Shown: positions 39,370 through 47,128 of the stretch, one piece after another
How positions within the stretch are numbered: the first letter of the stretch is position 1
How the letters are laid out: every line of letters starts with the position of its first letter
Assembly (NCBI GenBank): GCA_030832825.1
Contig: JAURIJ010000007.1
Location: 57,356-121,355 of the forward strand
Length of the DNA stretch: 64,000 bases
Reading direction: 5' to 3'
From: Gammaproteobacteria bacterium
GTDB lineage: Bacteria > Pseudomonadota > Gammaproteobacteria > Pseudomonadales > Pseudohongiellaceae
Program-made: the position numbers and the translations under genes
The notes under the pieces: generated by a model
The model's database searches: none
The model's input: only the letters and a program-made list of their open reading frames with translations
What the model was told of the DNA's origin: nothing

Positions 39370-39549
39370 TCAGCGAGGGCGACCGCGCCCCTTTGGCTTG
39401 CTCTTGCCCTTGCTCTTGCCCGAGGGCGTGGAGGAGCCCCCGGTGCGGGCGGCGCGAAAGGCTTCGCGCATTTTCGCCAGTCGCGCTTCCTGCTGCTGGA
39501 AGCGCCGCTTCTCCAGCGCTTCACTGATATCGACGAGATCCGCACTCAT
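39370..39549 (-). CDS. Small basic protein of unknown function, coupled to the lipoprotein gene
   Basis: A 59-residue frame: MSADLVDISEALEKRRFQQQ, then a charged helix (EARLAKMREAFRAAR) and a low-complexity basic tail (GKSKGKSKPKGRGRPR). Its ATG overlaps the stop of the upstream lipoprotein gene in an ATGA arrangement, which supports real translation. The alternative 131-codon frame over the same DNA (39150-39545) is Arg/Ala/Pro-rich and lacks any start context, so the short gene is preferred. I do not recognise the family; the tail suggests nucleic-acid or ribosome contact. Confidence 0.7.
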   Translation of the reverse strand: MSADLVDISEALEKRRFQQQEARLAKMREAFRAARTGGSSTPSGKSKGKSKPKGRGRPR

Positions 39550-40157
39550 GGGGTCACGAGTGCCTGAGCTTCCTGCTTGAGGGTGTCCTTGCGAGCCTCG
39601 AGCTCCGCGATCAGATCCTTGTCGAGCGGGTCGACAGGCTGCCCTGCCGCATCGGTGTTGCCATATTTCAATTGTTCGGCATTGAGCGCTTCCAGCAATT
39701 GTTCGGCGGCGTCAATGGCTTGATCGAGCCGCTCGTTGGCGGCATTGACACGGGAAGTGCTGTCACGCAATTCGGCGATCTGAGCTTCCAGTGCGGCAAT
39801 CCGATCACGCTGGGCCTGTTCCCGCGCCTGGGCATCGCGCCGCTGGGCAGCCGCCTGTACGTCACGCGCCTGCGCCTCGCTCGCGAGTCGTGCCTGTTCC
39901 TGCGCGCGCGCCGCCTCGGCCTGGGCCAGGGCTTCCTGGCGCAGCCGCTCGGCTTCGACCGCCTCGTTGCGCGCGCGCTCCTCGGCCACGCGTCTTGCCT
40001 CGGCTTCGTCAGCCGCACGCTGCGCTTCCAGGACCGCAGCCTGATCGACCACCGGCTGACTGCTGGAGGTGCAGGCAACGAGAGAGGTCAGCAACAATCC
40101 CATGATCAGATAACGATATGAAGAGATGACGCTGTGAGTTTTTCGGGGGCTTGTCAT
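39546..40157 (-). CDS. Coiled-coil lipoprotein of unknown function
   Basis: 203 residues: signal peptide with lipobox LVAC (Cys about 29), then an Ala/Glu/Arg/Gln-rich coiled coil (about 40-165) and a short tail with GNTDAAGQPVDPLDKDLIAEL. The start at 40157 has AAGGA 8 nt upstream; longer starts add a nonsensical N terminus. Composition is close to Lpp/TolA-like periplasmic spacers, and the exact role is unknown. Followed by a coupled small basic protein. Confidence 0.8.
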   Translation of the reverse strand: MTSPRKTHSVISSYRYLIMGLLLTSLVACTSSSQPVVDQAAVLEAQRAADEAEARRVAEERARNEAVEAERLRQEALAQAEAARAQEQARLASEAQARDVQAAAQRRDAQAREQAQRDRIAALEAQIAELRDSTSRVNAANERLDQAIDAAEQLLEALNAEQLKYGNTDAAGQPVDPLDKDLIAELEARKDTLKQEAQALVTP

Positions 40158-40349
40158 CGCGAATGTCCTTGCCAGGCTGTGAAGAATGCCGGGAAATGAA
40201 GAGCTTGACGGCACCATAATCACTCCAGGATAGTACCGTCAAGTTCCCTGTTCTGTAGTCAGATCCAAGCCGCGGGCCGTCGCGCCCACCGGAATCTGTG
40301 TGCTTTATATAGACAATTCAGGTATTTGTCAGCATCACGCTGCGCAGTC

Positions 40350-41645
40350 ATGACTCCTTCTCGCGCGCAAGGCTTTCTTCGACCGGCCCTCCTGGTGCTG
40401 GCGCTTCCCGTCATCCTGCTGATTGCCGCGCTGCTGCTCGGCCTGCAAAGGCAGCCTTCTGTGCCCCGCAACCTGACGGTGGATGGCGTTGCCATCACGG
40501 CCATCGAGGACATGCTCGTGGACCGAGCCCCGGCACGCGTGGGGCGCGCGGGGGAGCTGCACCTGCAACTGGACGAAAGTGAGTTGAATCTGCTGGCAGC
40601 CTTTGCTCTGCAGAACATTCCACGCCTGCGCGGCGCGGCAGCCCGGATCAATGTCGGGCAACAGTGCGCAGCGCTGGATCTCAGCGTCCCGGTGCCCTGG
40701 TCCGGCCCGGCTCTCTTCCTCAATCTGCACATCGCCGTGGCGGCAGTCGACGGACTTGCCGTGCCCGGAACGCTCTGGATCGGTCGCGTTCCCGTTCCCG
40801 GTGCCGCCATGCGCCTGCTGGCGGGGGCGGGAGAGCGCTGGCTTGCCAGCAGTTACGTGAATTACGAGACGCTGCGGCCACTGCGCGACAGCATCCGCGA
40901 TGTGGATTTCTCGGCGCCCACCGCCAGTTTCACGCTGAACTGGGAGCCCCAGCTGATGGCCACCGTGCAGAATCAGGCAGAACAACTGCTTCTGAGCGCC
41001 GACGACAAGGCCCGCATCGAGCACTACCGCGAGACTCTCTCTGCCCTGCTGGCAGCAGCGTCGGCGGACACCCGCACGATCGCGCTGGGTGAGCTGCTGC
41101 CCGCACTGTTCCGCGAGGCGCAGGCTCAGAGTGCGGCAGGGGCGGACCCGGCGGTGGAGAACCGCTCAGTGCTGCAGGCACTGTCGCTCTACATCAACGA
41201 CGAGACCTCGCAGGACAGCGGGCAGCGCGCGCTTCAGGTGACGCTGCAGCGGCGCAGCGACCTGGCGCAGCACTTCGTGAGCTCTGCTGCAATGACCGCG
41301 AGCGTCGGGCCGGACGTGGCCAGTCTTCTTGCCACCAGCAAGGAGGCCCACGATGCTCGCTACCGCTCGGGCTTCAGCTTCAGCGATCTGACGGCCAACA
41401 TGGCCGGTGTCGCGCTGGGCAATGCCGCCACCCTGAACGCCACTTCGGCGCGCCGTCTGCAGGAGGCGCTTGCGCGTTCAACAGCGGAAGCCGACTACAT
41501 GCCAGTGGTATCGCGTGACAATGCTGGCCTCAGCGAGGAAGACTTCCTGCAGCAATATCAGGACCGCAACAGCCCGGCGTATCTGGAGCGACTTGGCTCC
41601 ATCGACGCGCAGCTGGCAGCACTGCCCGTCTACACCCAGCCCTGA
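40350..41645 (+). CDS. Conserved-looking envelope protein of unknown function
   Basis: 431 residues. One N-terminal transmembrane anchor (about 10-32, LLVLALPVILLIAALLLGL), then a large extracytoplasmic part. Features include a beta-rich segment with LHLQLDESELNLLAAF, a PGTLWIGRVPVPG stretch and a C-terminal helical region with RSGFSFSDLTANMAGVALGN and DYMPVVSRDNAGLSEEDF. I do not recognise the family by name. Start at ATG 40350; a TTG eight codons upstream is open. It diverges from the coiled-coil lipoprotein. Confidence 0.8.
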   Translation: MTPSRAQGFLRPALLVLALPVILLIAALLLGLQRQPSVPRNLTVDGVAITAIEDMLVDRAPARVGRAGELHLQLDESELNLLAAFALQNIPRLRGAAARINVGQQCAALDLSVPVPWSGPALFLNLHIAVAAVDGLAVPGTLWIGRVPVPGAAMRLLAGAGERWLASSYVNYETLRPLRDSIRDVDFSAPTASFTLNWEPQLMATVQNQAEQLLLSADDKARIEHYRETLSALLAAASADTRTIALGELLPALFREAQAQSAAGADPAVENRSVLQALSLYINDETSQDSGQRALQVTLQRRSDLAQHFVSSAAMTASVGPDVASLLATSKEAHDARYRSGFSFSDLTANMAGVALGNAATLNATSARRLQEALARSTAEADYMPVVSRDNAGLSEEDFLQQYQDRNSPAYLERLGSIDAQLAALPVYTQP

Positions 41646-41756
41646 CTGCGGTGTTCGGCCCGCCGAGGCTCTTGTATACTGCCGGCCAGGTCACGGGTGC
41701 CGCGCCATGCGCCCACAGCAATGCCTTCGACTCACGCAGGCCAGGAATCACGCACC

Positions 41757-42998
41757 ATGAGCACACAGGACAAACCCGCCCATTTCGACACCGTCAACCT
41801 GCATTCCGACCGCAGTGACAAGCCTGAGCACGGCAGCCTGCACAAGGCAGTGCACACGTCGATCGCGTTCGAGTACGACGACGCACGGGATCTGGCCGCG
41901 GTATTCCAGGGTCGCAAGGCAGGATACAACTACGGCCGTCAGCAGAACCCGACCGTGAATGCCCTGCAGAACCGTGTCACACGCATGGAAGGAGGCCAGG
42001 GCACCGTCGCGTTTGCCACTGGCATGGCCGCCATCGGCTCGATCCTGTTTTCCCTGCTGCGCCAGGGCGACCATGTGATCTCCAGCGCCTTCCTGTTCGG
42101 CAACACCAACAGTCTGTTCCACACCTTCATCAATTTCGGCGTGGAGGTCAGTTTCGTCAACGCCACGGACAGCACGGCGGTGCGCGCTGCCTTGCGACCC
42201 AACACCCGCATCGTCTTCGTCGAGACCATTGCCAATCCGGTCACCCAGATCGCGGATCTCGAAGGCATCGGAGCCCTGTGCCGCGAGCACGGGCTGATCT
42301 TCGTCGTGGACAACACCATCACCACCCCGTGCCTGTTCAATCCGCGTCAAGTGGGCGCAAGTTTCATCATCAACTCGCTCTCCAAATCTTTCGGCGGCCA
42401 CGGCGATGCACTCGGGGGCGCGGTGACGGATACCGGGCTCTTCGACTGGAAGGATTACCCGCATATTTACGACGGCTACAAGACCGGCCCTTCCACCACC
42501 TGGGGCATGACGCAGCTGAAGAAGAAAGGCCTGCGTGATTTCGGCGCCACGCTCTCGCCCGAGGCGGCACATACCCTGGCACTGGGTTCCGAGACCCTGT
42601 CGCTGCGCGTCGAACGTGCCTGCAGCAATGCCCTCGCGCTGGCGCAATTCTTTGAGGCGCATCCGCGGGTGCGCAAGGTCAATTACCCGGGCCTGCCGAG
42701 CCATCCGCAGCACGCACGGGCGGCGACTCTGTTCCGCCATTTCGGCGCGCTGATGAGCATCGAGTTGATCGACGAGATCGACTGCTTCGATTTCCTCAAT
42801 CGCCTGCAGTATGTGGTGTCGTCCAGCAACCTGGGCGATACCCGCACGCTCGCGATACCCGTCGCGCACACGATTTTCTTCGAAATGGGGGCGGCGCGCC
42901 GCGCCTCGATGGGCATTCCGGATTCCATGATTCGACTGGCAGTGGGCATCGAGAGCATCGACGACCTGCTGGCCGACTTCAGTCAGGCGCTAGCCTGA
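41757..42998 (+). CDS. Cystathionine gamma-synthase/O-succinylhomoserine sulfhydrylase family PLP enzyme
   Basis: 413 residues of the Cys/Met-metabolism PLP family. The PLP lysine is in SLSKSFGGHGDALGG, with KAGYNYGRQQNPTVNALQNRV and FVVDNTITTPCLFNP as other family marks. Such enzymes join a sulfur nucleophile to an activated homoserine, or split cystathionine-like compounds. The exact substrate cannot be told from sequence by eye; metZ, metB and mdeA types are all possible. A Rieske-type gene follows 19 bp later in the same direction. Confidence 0.88.
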   Translation: MSTQDKPAHFDTVNLHSDRSDKPEHGSLHKAVHTSIAFEYDDARDLAAVFQGRKAGYNYGRQQNPTVNALQNRVTRMEGGQGTVAFATGMAAIGSILFSLLRQGDHVISSAFLFGNTNSLFHTFINFGVEVSFVNATDSTAVRAALRPNTRIVFVETIANPVTQIADLEGIGALCREHGLIFVVDNTITTPCLFNPRQVGASFIINSLSKSFGGHGDALGGAVTDTGLFDWKDYPHIYDGYKTGPSTTWGMTQLKKKGLRDFGATLSPEAAHTLALGSETLSLRVERACSNALALAQFFEAHPRVRKVNYPGLPSHPQHARAATLFRHFGALMSIELIDEIDCFDFLNRLQYVVSSSNLGDTRTLAIPVAHTIFFEMGAARRASMGIPDSMIRLAVGIESIDDLLADFSQALA

Positions 42999-43017
42999 AG
43001 CATTGCGGAGGTTGCCG

Positions 43018-43362
43018 ATGATCACCTTGTGTCACATCGAAGAGATCGAGGAAGGTTGCTCCAAGGGCTTCGAGGTGCTGAACAAGTACCTCTTCGCCGT
43101 GAAGAAAGACGGCCGCATGCATCTGTACTACAACTACTGCCCGCACCTCGGCACGCCGCTGGAGTGGCAGGAAGACCAGTTTCTCGACAGCGATGGCGCG
43201 CTGATCCAGTGTTCCACCCACGGCGCGCTGTTCCTGATCGAGAACGGTCAGTGCATATTGGGCCCCTGCAAGGGCAAGCGACTGAAGGCGATTCCGTTCG
43301 TGCTGGGCAATGGTTTCATGATGGTGGAAGAAGGGGACGTCAGCGCCCTGGGACGCCTCTGA
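43018..43362 (+). CDS. Small Rieske [2Fe-2S] domain protein
   Basis: 114 residues forming one Rieske domain. Ligands are Cys-x-His in YYNYCPHLGTPLEW and Cys-x-x-His in IQCSTHGALF, the spacing of ferredoxin-type rather than bc1-type Rieske (no extra disulfide cysteines in the loops). Start at ATG 43018, 7 nt after GGAGG. It probably passes electrons to an oxygenase or reductase not identified here. Its stop is 1 bp from the convergent sfsA stop. Confidence 0.9.
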   Translation: MITLCHIEEIEEGCSKGFEVLNKYLFAVKKDGRMHLYYNYCPHLGTPLEWQEDQFLDSDGALIQCSTHGALFLIENGQCILGPCKGKRLKAIPFVLGNGFMMVEEGDVSALGRL

Positions 43363-43363
43363 G

Positions 43364-44089
43364 TCACACCGCTTGCAAGTCGACAGGAATGCTGTCATGC
43401 AGATGCATGCACGGCACATAGATGGCCGAGCGCCAGGCCATCACTTCCACTCCACCCACTACAGCCTGCCACAGCGTGGCCGCATAGAGCGGATCGATGT
43501 GCGACGCCGGGCGCACGCACGCAATGCCGGTGTGCTGCACACAGAAGAGCAACACCGCGCGCTGACCCTGCTCGCGCAAAGCCAGCAGTTCGCGCAGGTG
43601 CCGGGTGCCCCGCGCGGTGACAGCATCGGGAAATGCGCCGCTGCCATCGGGCAGCGCGAGGGTCACACTCTTCACCTCCACATGGCAGTGCTCGTCGGGC
43701 CGCAGGGCATGTCCGCTCAGGACAAAATCGAGGCGACTTCCCTCCCCGCCGATCACCACCTCGCGACGCAGCTCGGAGTAGCCCGCCAGCGCGGCGATGC
43801 GCCCCTCTCTCAGCGCCTCTTCCACCAGGGCATTCGCCCGTGCCGTATTGATGCACGCCAGGTGCCGACCTGCTGTCTCGACAAGTTCCCAGGTGCCCGG
43901 ATACTTGCGGGCGGGATTGTTCGAGAGGGAATACCACACGCGACTGCCGGGCTCGGCGCAGCCCAGCATGGCGCCCGTGTTGGGGCAATGCAGCGTGATC
44001 TCGCGACCATCAGGCAGACGGACATCGGCCAGAAAGCGCTTGTAGCGCCGGATCAAAATGGCCTCGGCCAGAGGGGGCGAGAAGTTCAT
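43364..44089 (-). CDS. sfsA: SfsA family DNA/RNA nuclease-like protein
   Basis: 241 residues. N-terminal OB-like part (RYKRFLADVRLPDGREITLHCPNTG, split) and a C-terminal nuclease-like part with LDFVLSG and HVEVKSVTLALPDGSGAFPDAVT(A/R). Known as sugar fermentation stimulation protein A in E. coli; the molecular role is unclear. Next to dksA, as in E. coli. Its ATG overlaps the stop of the upstream aminotransferase (ATGA). Confidence 0.94.
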   Translation of the reverse strand: MNFSPPLAEAILIRRYKRFLADVRLPDGREITLHCPNTGAMLGCAEPGSRVWYSLSNNPARKYPGTWELVETAGRHLACINTARANALVEEALREGRIAALAGYSELRREVVIGGEGSRLDFVLSGHALRPDEHCHVEVKSVTLALPDGSGAFPDAVTARGTRHLRELLALREQGQRAVLLFCVQHTGIACVRPASHIDPLYAATLWQAVVGGVEVMAWRSAIYVPCMHLHDSIPVDLQAV

Positions 44090-45285
44090 GCGCGGAATGC
44101 GCCACGCTCGACGGCAGCACGCAGGCGCCGCGCCGCCTCTTCCAACTGACTCATGCTGGTGGTGAAGGCGAAGCGGACATGCCGTCGACTTTCGAAATCG
44201 CCGAAGTCGGTGCCCGGGGTGGTCGCCACGCCGAAGTCCTCCAGCAGGGTGCGACAGAACTGCTCGCTGTCATCGCTGAACGCCTCGATCCCCGCGTAGA
44301 CGTAGAAGGCCCCCTGCGAGTCGACAGGCACACGAAAGCCCAGGTCGCGCAGCACGCGGGTGAGGAAATCGCGCCGCCCGGCGAATTCGCGACGACGTGA
44401 CTCGAAGATCTCCTGCGTGTCGGCATCGAAGGCGCGCAGGGCGGCGTACTGGGCCACTGACGAGGCGGCGATGAACAGGTTCTGCGCCAGGACATTGCTG
44501 ACGCCGACGAGTGACTCGGGCACCACGAACCAGCCCAGCCGCCACCCGGTCATGCCGAAATACTTCGAGAAGCTGTTCACCACCAGGACATCGTCGCCCA
44601 GTTGCAGGGCGCTCGGCAGACCCCCGACGTAGTCCAGCCCGTGATAGATCTCGTCCACCAGCAGATGGCAGCTGTGGCGCCTGCACCAGTCGTGAATGCC
44701 CCGCAGCGCCGGCAGATCGAGCACCGTGCCGGTCGGATTCGACGGCGAGGCCAGCCACACACTGCGGCACCGCGCCGTGGCGTGCAGGGTCAGTAAGTCG
44801 GGCGTCAGCTGATAATTGTCCCCGGCCGTGACTGGCACCAGAATCGCCTCGGCGCCCGCGAGGCGCACATAGTTGCGATTGCACGGATAGCCTGGATCCG
44901 TCATCAGCACGGCGTCGCCAGGATTGAGCAGCATCTGGGCCAGCAGGCTCAAGGCACCGCTCGCGCCGGGCGTGACGAAGATGCGGTGGGCGGGGATATC
45001 GAGGCCATGACGTGCGCGGTAATGCCCGGCAATCGCCTCGCGCAACTGGGGCAACCCTGCCGCCGGCGTATACGACGTGTGACCTCTGGCGAGCGCTGCA
45101 CGGCCTGCCTCCACTATGGGCGCGGCGGTGACGAAATCCGGTTCGCCGACCTCCAGATGGATGATGCTGCGCCCTTGACTCTCCAGCGCCTTGGCACGCT
45201 CCAGAACGGTCATCACACGAAAGGGATTGATACCCTGCAAGCGATCAGCGGCTTGCAAAGGGGCGGGGCGGCGGGAATCTGGCAC
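44086..45285 (-). CDS. Pyridoxal-phosphate-dependent aminotransferase (class I/II)
   Basis: 399 residues of fold type I. PLP lysine lies in VNSFSKYFGMTGWRLGW; other class I marks are LEVGEPDFVTAAP, YTPAAGLPQLREAIA, SPSNPTGTVLD and DEIYHGLDY. Resembles aspartate/alanine aminotransferases that sit beside sfsA in Pseudomonas. The substrate is undefined. Leads a two-gene leftward unit with sfsA. Confidence 0.92.
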   Translation of the reverse strand: MPDSRRPAPLQAADRLQGINPFRVMTVLERAKALESQGRSIIHLEVGEPDFVTAAPIVEAGRAALARGHTSYTPAAGLPQLREAIAGHYRARHGLDIPAHRIFVTPGASGALSLLAQMLLNPGDAVLMTDPGYPCNRNYVRLAGAEAILVPVTAGDNYQLTPDLLTLHATARCRSVWLASPSNPTGTVLDLPALRGIHDWCRRHSCHLLVDEIYHGLDYVGGLPSALQLGDDVLVVNSFSKYFGMTGWRLGWFVVPESLVGVSNVLAQNLFIAASSVAQYAALRAFDADTQEIFESRRREFAGRRDFLTRVLRDLGFRVPVDSQGAFYVYAGIEAFSDDSEQFCRTLLEDFGVATTPGTDFGDFESRRHVRFAFTTSMSQLEEAARRLRAAVERGAFRA

Positions 45286-45336
45286 GTCAACTCCTGAGTA
45301 CTATGCTTACAGGGCAACCTGTGTTTCGAGGCCGGC

Positions 45337-45342
45337 ATTATA
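45337..45342 (-). promoter_or_regulatory. Possible -10 element for the aminotransferase-sfsA operon
   Basis: A perfect TATAAT on the minus strand, about 50 bp before the aminotransferase start. The -35 region (TTTCGC-like) is poor, so an activator may be needed or the site may be chance. Confidence 0.35.
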
Positions 45343-45557
45343 GACACAGGCCGTCGAGCGGGCGAAACACGGCACTGCAGCGCGGCTGTGGCAGGCCCCG
45401 GCACCGGCAGTCTTGGCGGTGGCGCCGTCAGAATTAATCTGGTAGCTTACCGGCCTTTCTGATGCCCTAGACATGCGAGTGTTCACGTCAACTGACGTCT
45501 GCTCGCGAGCGTTAAATCTGGACAAGCCCCCTCTGGGGCGAAGAGGCGTAGCGAACC

Positions 45558-46001
45558 ATGTCTGACAAAAAAGCCCCTGCTTCCGCACCGGTTCTGAAGA
45601 ACTTCACCCCCTACAAGGAAAAGAAAGGGGAGGAGTACATGAACGACAACCAGAAGGAGCACTTCAAGGCCATCCTCAACAGCTGGCGCAATCAGCTGAT
45701 GGAAGAAGTGGACCGCACCGTGCATCACATGCAGGACGAAGCGGCGAACTATCCGGACCCGGCCGACCGCGCCACGCAGGAAGAGGAGTTCAGTCTGGAA
45801 CTGCGCACCCGCGACCGCGAGCGCAAGCTGATCAAGAAGATCGACTCCACCCTGGAAAAGATTGCCCAGGACGATTACGGCTACTGTGAAGCCTGCGGCA
45901 TCGAGATCGGCATCCGTCGCCTGGAGGCCCGCCCCACCGCCAACAAGTGCATTGACTGCAAGACACTCGACGAGATCAAGGAAAAGCAGTGGGGCGCCTG
46001 A
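45558..46001 (+). CDS. dksA: RNA polymerase-binding transcription factor DksA
   Basis: 147 residues. The coiled-coil tip has [21 protein letters not shown] with the Asp pair that reaches into the RNAP secondary channel. Four-cysteine zinc finger: CEACG ... CIDCK. Works with ppGpp on rRNA and amino-acid promoters. Followed by gluQ at 34 bp, as in Pseudomonas and E. coli. Confidence 0.97.
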   Translation: MSDKKAPASAPVLKNFTPYKEKKGEEYMNDNQKEHFKAILNSWRNQLMEEVDRTVHHMQDEAANYPDPADRATQEEEFSLELRTRDRERKLIKKIDSTLEKIAQDDYGYCEACGIEIGIRRLEARPTANKCIDCKTLDEIKEKQWGA

Positions 46002-46035
46002 GGCTCCCACACGACGCTGACCCCTCGCCTGCACC

Positions 46036-46926
46036 ATGAGCAAAAACACCGACATCATCGGTCGCTTTGCCCCCTCTCCCAGCGGCCCGCTGCATTTCGG
46101 GTCGCTGGTCGCCGCCACCGCCAGTTATCTCGACGCCCGCCACCGGCAGGGCCGCTGGCTGTTGCGCATGGAAGACCTCGATCCCGCCCGGGAGCCGCCC
46201 GAAGCCGCCGATCAGATACTGCGTGCCCTGGAATCCCACGGCCTGCACTGGGACGGTCCCGTGCTCTATCAGAGCGACCGCCTGGACGCCTATGCCGAGG
46301 CGCTCGCCGAATTGCGGCGTCAAGGCCGCCTGTTCGCCTGCCGCTGTTCGCGGCAGCAGATTCAGGCCGAAGGCGGCGTCTACGACGGCCGTTGTCGCAC
46401 CTTGGGCCTGCCGGACGCGGGCAATGCCATTCGCGTTCGCGTCGATGATGTGCGCGTGAACTTCACCGATGCCATTCAGGGCCCCCAGTCGCAGCACCTT
46501 CTGCACGAGTGCGGTGATGTCATCCTGCGCCGCAAGGATGGCCTGTTCGCCTACCAGCTGGCTGTGGTAGTCGACGATGCCTGGCAAGGCGTCACGGACA
46601 TCGTGCGGGGCTCGGATCTGCTCGACTCCACGGCCCGTCAGATCTTCCTGCAGCAGTTGCTCGGACTGCCGACGCCGCGCCATGCCCACGTGCCCGTGGC
46701 CGTGAACGAGCTGGGCCAGAAGCTCAGCAAGCAGCACTTTGCGCAGGCCCTGGCACTGGACCACTGCGGCGCGGCCCTGCTGCAGGCGCTGCGCTTTCTG
46801 GGACAGAAACCCGAGCCAGCCCTGACTGGCGCAGGGGTGAGCGACATCCTCGCCTGGGCTGTCCCTCACTGGGATATACAGGCTGTCCCCAAGTTGGCTA
46901 ATATCCGGCTCGACAGTCATTTCTGA
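46036..46926 (+). CDS. gluQ: Glutamyl-Q tRNA(Asp) synthetase
   Basis: 296 residues, a GluRS-like protein without the anticodon domain. HIGH-like GRFAPSPSGPLHFGSLVAA, KMSKS-like QKLSKQH and the zinc ligands FACRCSRQQI ... YDGRC are present. Adds glutamate to queuosine of tRNA-Asp. Lies between dksA and cbrX as in Pseudomonas. Confidence 0.96.
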   Translation: MSKNTDIIGRFAPSPSGPLHFGSLVAATASYLDARHRQGRWLLRMEDLDPAREPPEAADQILRALESHGLHWDGPVLYQSDRLDAYAEALAELRRQGRLFACRCSRQQIQAEGGVYDGRCRTLGLPDAGNAIRVRVDDVRVNFTDAIQGPQSQHLLHECGDVILRRKDGLFAYQLAVVVDDAWQGVTDIVRGSDLLDSTARQIFLQQLLGLPTPRHAHVPVAVNELGQKLSKQHFAQALALDHCGAALLQALRFLGQKPEPALTGAGVSDILAWAVPHWDIQAVPKLANIRLDSHF

Positions 46927-46951
46927 CGCCGATGATCACCCAGGATTCCCC

Positions 46952-47128
46952 GTGTACATCTCCCGCTCCATTCTGCTGCTGCTGATGTTCAGCTATCTGC
47001 TGTTCCTGACCAGTGTCGACTGGGTCAGCCAGCCCCAGGGCGCCTGGTATCGTCCTTTCATAGTCGGCCTGCTGGTCATTCTGATTGCGGCGCTGTGCCA
47101 CAGGGAACAGAACTCCGATGACCTTTGA
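46952..47128 (+). CDS. cbrX: Small membrane protein CbrX
   Basis: A 58-residue frame, GTG start with AGGA 6 nt upstream, ending 11 bp inside the cbrA gene. It has two predicted transmembrane helices (about 5-20, SILLLLMFSYLLFLTS, and 36-50, RPFIVGLLVILIAALC) and a short polar tail (HREQNSDDL). In Pseudomonas a small protein named CbrX of this kind lies immediately before cbrA and is translationally coupled to it. Position, size, topology and overlap agree; sequence identity could not be tested. Confidence 0.85.
   Translation: MYISRSILLLLMFSYLLFLTSVDWVSQPQGAWYRPFIVGLLVILIAALCHREQNSDDL

Noticed and set aside
39150..39545. 131-codon minus-strand frame before hppA
   Set aside because: Low-complexity Arg/Ala/Pro content; the overlapping 59-codon frame has an ATGA coupling and a sensible sequence.
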